Positions 1-10,526 of a stretch of 64,000 nt of DNA are shown here, in pieces. Numbering within the stretch: position 1 is the first letter of the stretch; each line of letters begins with the position of its first letter. The notes under the pieces were generated by a model. That model was given only the letters and a program-made list of their open reading frames with translations, searched no databases and was not told the origin of the DNA. The stretch comes from Siphonodentalium dalli (taxonomy: Eukaryota; Mollusca; Scaphopoda; Gadilida; Siphonodentaliidae): positions 169,332,664 through 169,396,663 of the forward strand of contig CP136066.1 of NCBI GenBank assembly GCA_032622095.1. Reading direction: 5' to 3'. A program made the translations under genes and the position numbers.

Positions 1-495
1 GCTACAAGTGAAAATGTAATGATACTCATCACCAGTCTTCTTCCGAGTCGCAGAAAGTACATTGGGGTGAAGAAATGTTTGAACTTTTCCATAAAGAAAC
101 CTCAACCGGTAGGCGGGAGTTTCTTGTTCTAAATCGCGTCATGTTTACCCTGAACTCTACGGGTAATTAAATTAAATATATCTCTATGTCAAAATAATTC
201 ATTCATGTTGCTGTATATGACAAACTTAGTCTATTTGGAGTTCTATCGTCCATTCGACGAGGAACATATCATAATGGAACATTACTTTCCAGGGTTGGTT
301 CTGGTAATTAAAACATGTCGACAAATACGCCACAATACTGTAATACGAACTTTATATATGACATAAAAATACTTATTCAAATCATAAAATGTAGTAAAGT
401 CTCAACATGAACCAACAAAGAACTAGTCTATATCCCTGATATGGTAAACATGTCTCTGAAAAAAACTGCAACATTGCCATAACTTTGTTAAGTTT
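1..495. other. No recognised feature, AT-rich
   Basis: I see no exon, hairpin or repeat array. The stretch contains ATG followed by GTAAAC at 441-449, one of several ATG-plus-GT words upstream of 4974 that could in principle be the unplaced first exon of the + strand calmodulin-like gene, but nothing singles it out. Confidence 0.4.
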
Positions 496-895
496 TTAAC
501 CCTTTACCCAACAGAACGGCCCTGTGCCAATGCATTCTCTTATATATGCGAGTCGACCATAGGTCGCCTCGCATATATAAGAGAATGCATTGGCTTAACA
601 CATTAAAAATTATAAAATTGTTAAAGAATGTAAGAAAAAATTATAAAAAGTGTTAAAAAAAGATTTTGTTTAGGCCGATGCATTCTCTTATATATGCGAG
701 GCGACCTATGGTCGACTCGCATATATAAGAGAATGCATTGGCACAGGGCATAACTGTAACCATCACAATGTGGTCAATGAGCCGGTTCCAATGATACCCA
801 TATTTGTATGGTTCTATGGAGACAGACCGAAGATATTTTAGGCTGTTGAAGCTTTATTTGGCCGGTTTTGGCCGGTTTGTTGGGTAAAGGGTTAA
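496..895. mobile_element. TTAA-ended double-palindrome MITE, copy 1
   Basis: A 400-bp element bounded by perfect 18-bp terminal inverted repeats, TTAACCCTTTACCCAACA at 496-513 and its complement at 878-895. It holds two 69-bp palindromic modules, 526-594 and 674-742, which are reverse complements of one another, so the element is an inverted repeat of inverted repeats. TTAA at both tips fits insertion by a piggyBac-type transposase (TTAA target), but no transposase is present and assignment to that superfamily is inference. Near-full copies lie at 11881-12270 and 16309-16710. Confidence 0.9.
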
Positions 896-1399
896 GAGTG
901 TATGTATATAACACCTATATATGGAAACGTAAATTTCGTGAATTTATCGACAATCTTATTGCAGCATGTACTAATAAATTCGTATGCATAATTGTGACGA
1001 TCAGATGAGCCATGTCCGTTTAACTTGTGTAAAAATATATTGCAATCTTTTCCTACGTTCATGTAAAACATGCATTGGTGCCGTAAATTGTGCTTCCCGC
1101 CTTTGAACTTCACGTTGCTGTCCCATGGTAGACATATTGACGTATTGAATCAGTCCCCGCTATCCCTCATTATTTAAATGGTAATTGGAAGGAGTCCCCC
1201 GCCGGACGACCTCCGAGTGTTGGTGCGAAAAACAAGCAAGTTGATATTGTTGAGTGCACTATTCCACATCCACCAACGTACAACGGGTTCAAGGTTCTGT
1301 ATTACTAATATATCGGCGAGGCTTATAACTACTCCCTGGCGGACCGATGCAGTCTGTTTAATACACGGCGATAATATTATCCAAATGGCCTTATGTCAA
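896..1399. other. No gene recognised; short shared word with 41.9 kb
   Basis: The only link to other parts of the window is a word of about 20 bp around 1003-1022 (GATGAGCCATGTCCGTTTAA) that recurs near 41886. No coding exon is seen. Confidence 0.4.
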
Positions 1400-1660
1400 C
1401 TCGGAAACAAACATATCCTCGTGAAAATAGGTTCATATTGGACCTAAATATTGACAAAGGTTCATTTGAACTTATTTGATCCTGAAATAAGCCCACAGCG
1501 GATTTGTATCCGTTGTACTATTCATGGCGCAGTTCAAAGACGATTTAGGATAATATAGAGCAGATTCAATTAAATTTATGCCGATACCAGCTGCCGATAT
1601 GGGCTTATTTGTGTGTTTGACATAAGTTCAATATGAGGTTATTTTCAGGAGACAAGGCTA
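1400..1660. repeat. Dispersed foldback repeat rich in GTTCAtATTGgAC words
   Basis: Words of the type GGTTCATATTGGACCTAA at 1429-1446 recur in inverted orientation near 1618-1650, giving a loose foldback. A related stretch is at 37960-38270. Flanks upstream (from about 1260) also align loosely with 37800-37960. Confidence 0.55.
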
Positions 1661-1859
1661 CCACGAGAAAGGTGCCGCAGTTGTTTCATTGTATTCAACA
1701 TGCAATTACTGGCTATTATGCTGGTGGGCTATGATTGTTTAAATACGTTTATTCAGTACTCTTGAATGCATTGGACCCAAAACTCAGGCACAGCCTATTT
1801 TATCGGGTCCAAACAGAAAAATACAAGGACAATAGACAAACAAGGACACATGGCAATTT

Positions 1860-1985
1860 AATGGTGTAAATATCGCACCAGCATCATAGCAATTCAACAG
1901 GACGCACCAGCATCAAAGAAATACAACAGGACCCACTAGCACCATAGCAAATCAGCAGGACACACCAGGTTGGTAGTTGTGGCTG
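1860..1985. repeat. CAGGACCCACCAGCATCATAG repeat, family F
   Basis: Three imperfect tandem copies of a unit of about 33 bp built on the words CAGGACNCACCAGCATCA and ATAGCAATTCA. The same words occur at 23786-23885, 26600-26710, 58195-58265, 58620-58790, 58970-59060 and 62312-62400, often beside CCCTGGTCAAGTGGTCC. Confidence 0.7.
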
Positions 1986-2204
1986 TGTCACATCATTCAA
2001 AGCTATATGGTTTTTATAACATCACAATTTTAATTGAACATTGAAACATTTTAAACTCTAAACTCTTATACTCATTGCCATCAACAGTATTTTCAGCACA
2101 ACTATGTTTTAATTAATCTTATTTAGTGCATTTACTGAAGCTTCATACTAAATGATTATTATGAATTTCCATGATACAAGATATTTACATCGAAGTCCAG
2201 AAAC

Positions 2205-2400
2205 ATGCCTACATGAGCGTATATGGGCGAGGTCAAGGTCAAGATCAAGGACACGGACGCACGTGAAATTGGACCCCCCATGTTGTTCCCCGGTTCAAAG
2301 TAGGCCTACATACCAAATTTGAGTCGGATCGGTCGAGCAGTTTTCGAGTCTATAACACACACACACACATACAGACAGAAGTTCCAAAAATAAATAATAG
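2205..2400 (+). repeat. Dispersed repeat ending in (AC)n
   Basis: A stretch with an AAGGTCAAGATCAAGG block, then text of the type aaatttGAGTCGGATCGGTCGAGCAG, then (AC)7 at about 2347-2362 and CAGACAGA. Simple-repeat tails of this kind are typical of short retroposed elements in marine invertebrates; the family is not identified. It contains one TCAAGGTCA word near 2229. Confidence 0.4.
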
Positions 2401-2736
2401 ATTAGGAATAGAATAACAAGAAACGCTCTTTATTGTTCCATGCCGAACTTTCTGAATTGGATCACTTGAGCTAATGTTGTGGCAATTTAGCGTATATATA
2501 TAGTTATCAAACTATGTTGATCCATGGAACCGGGCCGCAATGTAACAAAAACAAACAGAATCTGAACATTAAAACAGTCAAGTGCATGCCGTTAACTAAT
2601 TACAGATAAATACTATCCATGTCGTGAATAGTTATATTATGAGTAGTCTGTCGTTCATATCCTATCACATAACGAATTGCTTGCAATGGATGTTAGGGAA
2701 GATGGTATGGAATGCAACGCGAATTATAACCATATA

Positions 2737-2960
2737 CCATTATCTCGTTAGAAAACGAAGTCCAATATATGCTCAGAAAATCGTGGTGACATGAAGATGC
2801 CCAACAAATTATCATGCTGTGTTGCCATGTGTTTGAACGCTGCCTTTAATGTACGTCATCCCAGCCAATACAGATGCATTTTGCAACTCTACCATTCCCT
2901 GGTTATATAAATAAAGTCACACATGTGCCTAGAAAATCGTGACGAAGTGAATGTGTGTGT
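2737..2960 (+). repeat. Two copies of a repeat that also abuts calmodulin-like exon 2
   Basis: Copies at about 2737-2805 and 2838-2960 share the words GATGCATTTTGCAACTCT, ACCATT..CTCGTTA and AAAATCGTGACGAAGTGA. A third copy at 4815-4920 ends about 50 bp before exon 2 of the + strand calmodulin-like gene. This is a local non-coding duplication. Confidence 0.7.
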
Positions 2961-3196
2961 ATAAAGCGCGGATCATGATGTCGTTGGCCGATTCAGCCGA
3001 TATCAAGAAATCTTCGCAGAGACTGAATAATCAACGTTATGGATGTTATAAATTAAAACGCTCTTTATTGTCTGGCGTTTTTGTTTACATAAGACGATTG
3101 GAACGCATTCAATGCGGCATGCTGAAACAACACTGCTCAGGAACAAACCATTATTTAATTAACACAGACCATGTGCGCGACACTCACACCTCTTAG

Positions 3197-3570
3197 GACC
3201 ATAGGTCGCCTCGCATATATAAGAGAATGCATTGGCCTAACAATTTTTTACAATTTTTTTTTTCTTGTATTCTTTAACAATTTTATAATTTCACCCATAC
3301 AGAGCCCCAGACAAACATGAGCAGACGACACTCTTCTATATGCTTCTATATATGTGTGGGGCTCCCTGCAGGGTACTGGATTTTTTTTATTTTATGTCCT
3401 AAAAATTGTAAGAAACATTTATTTAAAACAAAAATGATAAAATATTGTTAGGCCAATGCATTCTCTTGTATATGCGAGGCGACCTATGGTCGACTCGCAT
3501 ATATAAGAGGATGCATTGGCACAGGGTAAAAAAATCCCGACTTACGACTGGATTTTATATGGCGGGTCAC
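3197..3570. mobile_element. GTGACCCGCC-ended double-palindrome MITE, left-truncated copy
   Basis: Begins inside a palindromic module (right half, 3197-3236), then a spacer with a GAGCCCCAGACAAACATGAG block, then a full 69-bp module at 3452-3520 and the right terminal repeat ending GGCGGGTCAC at 3570. The intact relative is at 60326-60780. The 5' arm is missing, so this is a broken copy. The modules match those of the TTAA family almost base for base, while spacer and termini differ. Confidence 0.85.
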
Positions 3571-3927
3571 AATATTATGGCGATATTTCTGCAGGCTCGT
3601 CGTCAACGTGAGAACAAGAAACCCATAGTCAGAAATGGTAACGCCTTCAATATCATATTAATTATTAGGCATAAATTATATTATAAAATAAAATATATCG
3701 GTTTGATGAATGTATCACCTCAGAATTCCGTTAAAATAACTAATCTTTCAAATTATGACAGCTACGACAAAATATTATTTTTCTGCATGTTTTTCATTTA
3801 CCACACCAGAAAGCATCTGAATGCGGACCAGAAATCTACTAATCGGATTGAATACACATACTCCGATACTAAATACGATATTTAGTCTATTCAAACTGAG
3901 ACACACTGCATCAGCAATGCTATAAAG
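3571..3927. other. No recognised feature
   Basis: AT-rich sequence. ATG followed by GTAACG occurs near 3635, a weak candidate for a coding first exon. The open frame running through here starts inside the MITE and has no recognisable protein features. Confidence 0.35.
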
Positions 3928-4076
3928 TTATTATACAATATGTGTTTGTCTTATAAGAGTCCAGGTTGTGGTGAAAAGTCATATTGGACACACAGTGTCG
4001 AGTCCAATATTACTTTTCGCCACAACCTGGACGGGTACAAGAAAAACTGATACTGTACACAACATTGTATAATGAC
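3928..4076. mobile_element. Small foldback element
   Basis: Inner arms of 30 bp at 3959-3988 and 4003-4032 pair with few mismatches (GTCCAGGTTGTGG against CCACAACCTGGAC), and outer ends at 3928-3945 and about 4059-4076 also pair (TTATACAAT against ATTGTATAA). The word GTCCAATATGAC or its complement recurs here and at 4365-4405. Confidence 0.75.
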
Positions 4077-4323
4077 ATTTTTATTATCCATCTGTATGTT
4101 TATCCAAATTTTGGGAATAAAACTTTTGTGGTTATTTTTGGTATTTGTCGGCACTTAATTTTCTATAAAAGCCTGTATTGTGATCACCAGAAAGCATGCT
4201 TTGGTATAGTAAACACGGATGTGAAGAAAAAAAACTCAATGCGGAAGTGAAACTCTGCTAAATCCACCAGGGTTGCGGGCGCATCACAATTTCACCGATT
4301 CATTTCGCAAAAGAGTTAATTCG

Positions 4324-4331
4324 TGACGTCA
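4324..4331. promoter_or_regulatory. CRE-like palindrome TGACGTCA
   Basis: A perfect full cAMP-response-element word about 640 bp upstream of exon 2 of the + strand calmodulin-like gene. Similar words are at 7530-7537 and 8589-8596. Function is unproven. Confidence 0.3.
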
Positions 4332-4344
4332 CAGAGTCCCGATA

Positions 4345-4425
4345 AAAAAGTCATATTGCATCCGTGGGAGTCCAATATGACATTCGGGAGTCCAATATGA
4401 CTTTTTCCCGGATTATCACGTGGCG
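4345..4425. repeat. Short inverted and direct repeats of GAGTCCAATATGAC
   Basis: Two direct copies of GGGAGTCCAATATGAC (about 4367-4404) lie between CCCGATAAAAAAGTCATATTG and ATGACTTTTTCCCGG, which form an imperfect hairpin. Confidence 0.6.
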
Positions 4426-4814
4426 GCTTTTGCCCAATCAGAAATAGTGTTAGTTAAGGGATGGACAATAATAGCTGTCATATTATGCATTTTGTTCGCA
4501 CAATAAATCTTCAAGGGTGGCCCAACCGTTGTTCACACCTAAATATCGAAAGCAATTAACGCGGTCATAAAAGTTACATACTACAACATTGAGACACCGC
4601 GAAGTTATATTTGCGAATACATACATCCTGCAAAAAGTCTAACCGGTACGAAATGTAGCTAGTACATTTTAAATCATATTTCCTAAAATAACTCGCATCG
4701 TGTGAAACCCGAAATGTGTTGGTCTGCGATATATCCCCATAGCTCCATTGATACGACCAGATCAGCTGGCCCCATAAATGGCCGGATTTAATGTACAGTA
4801 CCCCTTTACGGTAC
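4426..4814. other. No recognised feature
   Basis: No exon or clear repeat seen between the short inverted repeats and the third copy of the 2.7-2.9 kb repeat. Confidence 0.35.
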
Positions 4815-4973
4815 GACATACGAGGCAAAATAGATGCATTTTGCAACTCTGCCATTACCTCGTTATAAAAAGAAGTCGCACATATGCATATAAAATCGTG
4901 ACGAAGTGATGTGTGTGTAAGGCTTCTCGTTATTGCAGGATTCTCTAATTGTTTCTTGTAATTTCTTTTCCAG

Positions 4974-5004
4974 GTTCAGCAGCTCTCCACGGAACAAATG
5001 GAAG
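4974..5004 (+). CDS. Calmodulin-like gene 1, exon 2 (31 nt)
   Basis: Encodes VQQLSTEQME plus the first base of a Glu codon, aligned to the calmodulin N-terminus ADQLTEEQIA. The acceptor is a pyrimidine-rich TTTCTTTTCCAG ending at 4973 and the donor is GTAATT at 5005. The 31-nt length and phase (0 in, 1 out) are exactly those of the second calmodulin exon in animals, where exon 1 ends with the ATG itself. Joining to 13065 restores the Glu codon and reads into EF-hand 1. The first exon was not located and could be anywhere upstream, including outside the window. Divergence at the N-terminus (Val, Gln for Ala, Asp) marks this as a calmodulin-like protein and not canonical calmodulin. Confidence 0.85.
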
Positions 5005-5734
5005 GTAATTGGAATATTCCCGCGGCAACTTCTTGGTAAATAAGAATTCCCGTGGTGTAAATAGATCCGAGAGAGTCTGTTCAGTTATTTATGTCCGGTG
5101 AGTCGGTACGTGTGCTTAAATCATTCTCGAAATATAGTTGTTTGGGTCGACAATGAGCAACTCTGTGAAAACGGATAACCCCAAACCTACAGGTGGTAAG
5201 TCTTATTTTTGTTTTCATTTTTGCTGATATGACCATGGAAACGGAATTAACAGAAGTAAGCGACAAAGTAAAAGACTGGATTCTGTGTCTGTCAAATAAT
5301 GATAAGATTCTGCACATTATGCTTCTTCCGATTTCAAGTGGATCGCAAAGATTAGCACCAGACACGACGATATATAGTAGCTATTATGATCCACACAATC
5401 AGTAGTATATGGTGTGTTAAGTACCATAATCGCAGTCTATGCTAGACAAGGTTGGCGCAGATTCGAACCCATCTTGACCGATTTTCAAACTTTATCTGAC
5501 TTGAGGGACATTTCAACATGTCATTCCGATCGACACATGGCCATTTCGATTAGAATATAATTATTTTGGTCTACGCTCACTACAGCAAGCACAGTAATAA
5601 TCACTCATACTAAGTCCCTGTCTCCACACCTCTGGTATTACAATCATATTATGCAAATAATACAATAATGTCAATCGGAGAAATCAATTTGAAAATATCA
5701 ACATATACGCACACGATCAGACAGCGAAAGTTCC
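5005..5734. other. Intron 2 of gene 1, nothing recognised
   Basis: Start of an intron of about 8.1 kb. A T-loop-like word GATTCGAACCC at about 5460-5471 could be the B box of a - strand tRNA-derived repeat, but no A box accompanies it. Confidence 0.35.
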
Positions 5735-6048
5735 TTAATCGGGGTTCACGATTAGATAGCGATTGATATTCAATCACAGTAACACGTGCTAGTATTATAT
5801 TTAGAGTATCCCCGAGTGAATCGGAAGGGTGATAACTCTAAATATAAATAAAAGAGATTTGTATAAAATAATTTACTTCACCACAAGTGATCAACTGCGG
5901 TCCTATACATGAGGCTTTGTGGAAAGACTTCTTCAAATACATGTATCTCTTTTATTTCGTCAATAATCCTAACCTCTATCCTAACTTCGCGTGTCACATG
6001 TTATTGTGATTGAATATCAATCGCTATCTAATCTTGAACACCGATTAA
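5735..6048. mobile_element. TTAA-ended foldback MITE
   Basis: Terminal inverted repeats of nearly 50 bp, 5735-5783 against 6000-6048, beginning TTAATCGG and sharing the words GATTAGATAGCGATTGAT and ATTCAATCACA with two or three mismatches. Both tips end in TTAA. The interior has no coding potential. A degraded relative is at 21433-21595. Confidence 0.85.
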
Positions 6049-6360
6049 GTTTCGCTTAATTTCTAACCGTGCACTGCATAATGGCTGTATTGTTGCAACC
6101 TACAGTTCTTTACACAGTTACGGTATGCACAGGATATTTATTTAATGACTCAGATGGCAACGAACTTCAATCTAATGTTCAATGAAAGCGGGTTTGTTTG
6201 TAGTTAAAAGCACAACTGACATAAATTTCTGACACACTTTAGGTGGAAAACGCCGTTACTGATGGAGCGTGGAACGGAGAAATTCCTAAAGCTAGTATGT
6301 TCCGATAACTCCATGCCTATAGAGGAACCTACGTCGCCATTCAAGATTCTAACCCAATAA
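6049..6360. other. No recognised feature (intron)
   Basis: AT-rich intron sequence without a clear repeat or exon. Confidence 0.35.
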
Positions 6361-6690
6361 TATAAACATTTGTATGATGAAATAAACTAGTACAAGTACA
6401 TGCACATTCAAAAATCAGTAATCGTTAAAAAAATCATATTTATAACTGAAATTTATCAGGAAAATAGGAGTGGATTGTGCCCCGATTTTGAACATCAAAC
6501 ATGCCTGAACCATGTAACAGGTGTTCGTAAAATGCATATAATCTCTTTCACTGGTAAGTACAATAACTAATGCAGCACCTATATATCTGGCTGATCCATC
6601 GCATGACTTCCAGATATCTGAAACGAGAGTTTAGAGATTAAATTAGTGACGTAGCTTCCTGGCTCTGAACTCAGACAAGGTTACATGTCC
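6361..6690 (+). repeat. Dispersed element carrying one 49-bp satellite-like monomer
   Basis: Aligns to 39150-39370 over words such as CACATTCAAAAATCAG, AATCGTTAAAA, TTATAACTGAAATTTA, GATTGTGCCCC and TTCGTAAAATGC, then ends in a single diverged monomer near 6600-6650 (TTTAGAGATTAAATTAGTGACGTAG). In the 39-kb copy that monomer is amplified to 13 tandem units. Confidence 0.75.
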
Positions 6691-6899
6691 CTAGAAGATG
6701 TCATATGTTAGTGGTGTGCTCTTTTTCAGATTTTTGATGAAGCCAACTATATGGCTTTTACATTAAATATCCGTCTCGAATATGGACTACAGTAATATGA
6801 TTAGGTTATTTCCGACATCGATAATGTGTAGAAATACGCCAGTGGAATAATTGATTCCATGTCAGCGTTTATCCCTTTGATGACTGTAGTTTCTTGAAA

Positions 6900-7079
6900 A
6901 CTTTGCGAAAACCCTGTGTCAATGAATTCTCTATGTATATCCGAGTCGCCCATAGTGCACCTCGTATATATTAGAGAATACAATGGCCTAATAATATTTA
7001 CCTCGATCTTGTAAGCCAGTGCATTATCTTATATACATGTATGCGAGGCTCCCAGTCTGATAAATATCCCTTTGGGAGA

Positions 7080-7135
<56 letters not shown>

Positions 7136-7170
7136 AGAATGCCCTGACACAGGGTCTTTATTGCTGCACC
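6900..7170. mobile_element. Degenerate double-palindrome MITE with (AT)n expansion
   Basis: Two diverged palindromic modules, 6918-6987 and 7015-7148. In the second, the right arm of the hairpin is interrupted by (AT)25 at 7083-7132. Flanks GAAAACTTTGCGAAAACCCTG (left, in part) and GCACCAACGCAGCTCCCGT (right) match the copy at 62020-62170, so this is a third end-type of the same module family. Confidence 0.75.
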
Positions 7171-7331
7171 AACGCAGCTCCCGTCATGACAGGGTTATAT
7201 AAGCCTTGGGTTATAGAAGCTTTGAATATATCTATGACATTTGTCTTGGTAGACGGGTGCCTCGAATACATTTACAGTTGCCTATAGTCGGATATCGGTT
7301 CATGCATGATTGGAATATATTGGTTAATAAT

Positions 7332-7376
7332 CATTCTATATGTTTGACAAAGATGGAGACGGGTGCATGATTAAAG
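7332..7376 (+). pseudogene. Fragment of calmodulin-like exon 3
   Basis: About 45 bp nearly identical to 13077-13123, the start of EF-hand 1 in exon 3: TATATGTTTGACAAAGATGG is shared exactly and GAGACGGG follows. After GCAT a 2-bp deletion shifts the frame. There is no acceptor immediately upstream and homology ends near AAAGG. It lies in intron 2 of gene 1 in the same orientation as the gene, so it is a partial exon duplication that is non-functional. Confidence 0.85.
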
Positions 7377-7465
7377 GGGTATTGTTATTTAATAGTAGAG
7401 TTCTACTTCGTAAATCATTGGGATTTAGAATTAACTGGTTAACCCCAAATTCGCGTTCGTAACGC

Positions 7466-7620
7466 CACAACGAACTGTTGCCCGTCCTGAATTAACTGTT
7501 GCCCAGTTTGCAATCACGGCCAGCTTTCGTGACGTCACGAGTGAACTGTTGCCCGACCCGAGCGAACTGTTGACTGGCTCCGAGCGAACTGTTGACTGGC
7601 CCGAACGAACTGTTACAGCA
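7466..7620 (+). repeat. Six-copy GAACTGTTG array around a CRE palindrome
   Basis: Imperfect copies of the word GAACTGTTGCCCG or GAACTGTTGACTGG start near 7469, 7490, 7542, 7563, 7586 and 7607, with spacing mostly 21-23 bp. Between the second and third sits the 12-bp palindrome CGTGACGTCACG (7528-7539). The stretch is richer in CpG than its surroundings. Confidence 0.7.
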
Positions 7621-7748
7621 TGGTTTGCAATTTCTGTGATACATGGCGTGATATTCCAGTTAGTTCTCATAATTCGAAATAACACTATTAAAGAGTGTGA
7701 TTAATTAGCAATGACCTGATTATATACAAGTAAATGTATTGGGTAACA

Positions 7749-7920
7749 AAGCAATTATTTCATGTGTCTTTTGGGAACAGGCAACATTGTTGTCCCTCGG
7801 TATCAGGAATGACTATCGAATTGTTACCTTCGGCCTTGGACAACAGTTCGATAATCATTCCTGATACCTCGGGACAACAATTTTGACTGTTCCCAAAAGA
7901 CACATGAAATAATTTTGCTT
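7749..7920. mobile_element. Foldback MITE of about 170 bp
   Basis: Long imperfect hairpin: the left arm from 7749 carries TTATTTCATGTGTCTTTTGG and GGTATCAGGAATGA, the right arm to 7920 carries the complements CCAAAAGACACATGAAATAA and TCATTCCTGATACC. Arms are about 75 bp with a short central loop. No coding content. Confidence 0.85.
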
Positions 7921-8690
7921 ACTGTACGCCATGTTCAATAAATCCTCGATGATAACAACGATCTAATATCGATAATATAGAGCATTAGTAATTTGAGTCG
8001 AAGATGTATTCTGTAAGCGTTCAGGTTAACAGGTTATCTAAAGTTAATAATTTGATATAAGTTTAATTTATGGAGCCATAAATTAAATTACGAATTTCCG
8101 TGTACAAGACGTAATCAAAATAAATCACGGATAGTGGATTTGGCAAAGCGTGGCACACATGATCGTGTAATAAATTATGTTGATACGGGGCGTAAACTCA
8201 AGCCACTCACTGACTAGTGACTATACAACGACTAAAATGAGTAAATGGGACCAGTATGCACATACTATAACATGTATTTGATATATTTGCTTGACAACTG
8301 TCCAAACATTACTCGATAACGACAATTGGTAAGTTCGCATTGCGGCTAATCTGCCATCCGTAACATTACTTCGTACTCAACAGACTTTCAAATAATGGAA
8401 AATTTTGTTACCTTATTCTACGATTCGGAGACTATAGAAACAACAACATTTGAGTACAGTATACCTTTAATTAAAGATGAATTCATGACTTTGGTTTTTT
8501 TATTACCCGCTTGTTCCTAGAAGTACAGTGTTATTGTAGTTCTGTATTTACTAATCCGCATGGAACGTTCGTTCCATACACATTTCGTTGACGTCACATG
8601 CCGTACACGGCGTTCGCCTCAACCATGAAACCGGAATTATAAAATAAAAGCATCATCACACATGTCAAAGCAAGCCATGTGTGTGTCTAA
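7921..8690. other. Intron sequence; one CRE-like word
   Basis: No exon or repeat recognised, apart from a TGACGTCA word at 8589-8596 in a slightly CpG-rich context (8560-8620). Confidence 0.35.
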
Positions 8691-8699
8691 ATACACATT

Positions 8700-9260
8700 G
8701 GAAGCAGGGGGGGGGGGGGGGGTGAAAAAAAAATTCCGGCACGTATGCCGGGGTGGGTGGGTGGTCAAAGCCACCAACATGCAATTTTTTCCGCAACTAA
8801 AAAAAAAAAATCCTGCTTTATTTTTAGTGTTTTGGCAATGAGTTGGGCTTCAAAACCACTTTGAATGAGAGAAATAATGTAATTCTAACTGGTAAACTGA
8901 CTGCAGGCAGTTATCGTGTTGTATTTTGTTGTAAATTTTGAAATCCAAGATGGCCACTGGCAGCCATGTTTTTTTGGCCGATTGACCTCAAAATGACTCA
9001 TTCCTATTTACATGTCCATGTTAACATCCATGATAAATAGTATGCACAAAAATTCATATACAGCTGTTTACAGTGAATTTTCCCCCGCAAATCTCTGTTT
9101 TAGTGTTAAAAGGGGGGGGGGGGGGTCATAAAATGGTCGGAAAAAACTGCCGAGAACGGAAAAAAAATTAGCGGTGGGTGGGTATAAAAAATGATCGAAA
9201 TGGAAAAAATGCCGTACATGCCTGAATTTTTTTTCCGACCCCCCCTCCCCGTTGAAAGCT
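8700..9260. repeat. Low-complexity block with G16 and G14 tracts
   Basis: G homopolymers at 8707-8722 and 9112-9125, A-rich runs, GGTGGGTGGGTGG words and a final CCGACCCCCCCTCCCC. The two halves share the layout G-run, A-run, GTGGGTGGGT, and may be two ends of one decayed element. Confidence 0.6.
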
Positions 9261-9285
9261 TGTATTTTTTATTGCACGGATTTTA

Positions 9286-9450
9286 GGACGGTGGTGTGTA
9301 ATAAACGTGCCATCGCGGAATGATAGAACTCGATGATGTCTCTCGTTAAATCCAGGGACGTGATGACAGGTGAGTGTGTGTGTGTGGGGGGGGGGGGTCT
9401 CACCACAAATGAGGACCATCATTTTCATTAGTTGCAAATTTCATGACTCA
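9286..9450. repeat. GGGACGTGRTGACAGG repeat with a G12 tract, family E
   Basis: The word GGGACGTGATGACAGG near 9355, then (GT)n, G12 at 9386-9397 and TTTCATGACTCAT. The same arrangement is at 54405-54500, and related sequence is at 10215-10330 and 44320-44480. Confidence 0.6.
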
Positions 9451-9654
9451 TATTCCAATAGTTGTACTTATACTTATACATTTAGTTCCTCTCATAGCAG
9501 TATAACATTTTATTTCAATTTGTCCTACAATTTAACAATGTAATGTCAATATTATAAGTTAATACAGTCATTTGAGTAAATAAATTATAGTAATGCGCAT
9601 TACCTGAACATTTCCCACAATCGATTATGAATTCTGCTGCACATGTGTTATTTT

Positions 9655-9768
9655 GTGGTATTTCTGTCGTCTGCTTATTTTTTCTGGACACCCCTCCAAA
9701 TGATTGATATACTATTCCAATGTAAACGTTTGTAAATGAATGGGGTAATCCATCAAGTAAAGGGTTAA
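9655..9768. repeat. Family C element end
   Basis: Shares ACACCCCTCCAAATGATTGA, CTATTCCAATGTA and GTAAAGGGTTAA with the TTAA-ended element 62852-63097. Other degraded copies are at 42715-42875, 45585-45672 and 53985-54080. Confidence 0.6.
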
Positions 9769-10526
9769 TTCAAGAGGCATATAGCTTCCATAAACTCCGA
9801 AATATGATCTAAACATATTCTACCAACATATCAACTTTATATTGAGGCACATGCACATATAGAGAATATAATCAATTTCCAAAATTCATCCGCCCACTGT
9901 TTTTCGTTTCTCCACATAAATATTGCACGACACAATGGCTTTTATCTGCCAATCAAAATCATTTTATTTAAAACTAACAATATATGTTAAAGTTAGTTCT
10001 ATTGTAAGACATTGTTTGAATGCATATTCCAATGGTAGATTAACTGTATATTGTATATAAAAAGCTAACTGTTCCAAATGACAATTATAAGACATGTTAT
10101 AGTATACATTGAAATGCAATGTAACACATATGTCCTTAATGAAATAAATAGACAGAACGACACGAGTGTGTTAATTGGTTTGATGATACTACTCGAGTGC
10201 TAGCGCGGACGGATTTAACCAGGGACGTTGCTATGGGGTTCCAATTGGGGGTGAGACCATACAATTTCCAACTAAATAGGATTTGGACTAATAAAATTTC
10301 CAACTGTATAGGATTTGGTTTTGAGTAACGCAAAATTCAAATATTGGCTTAATGATTTGGGTTTCTATGTGTTCTATTTAAAAGTTTGGACTGTAAATAA
10401 CTAGTAACAAGAATGACATAGCACTGATCCATGTTTTATGTATTGAGTACACTGTGCATGCAGTAGATTACACAGAATATGGTAAAGAGAACGAATACGA
10501 GTTTAAATACATTTTCAAATTCCAAG
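9769..10526. other. Intron, with a family-E-like stretch at 10205-10330
   Basis: Mostly unremarkable AT-rich intron. At 10213-10330, GGGACGTTGCTATGGGG and two copies of AATTTCCAACT..ATAGGATTTGG recall family E. A word CAGAACGACACG..TGTGTTAAT at about 10151 recurs near 12990. Confidence 0.4.
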
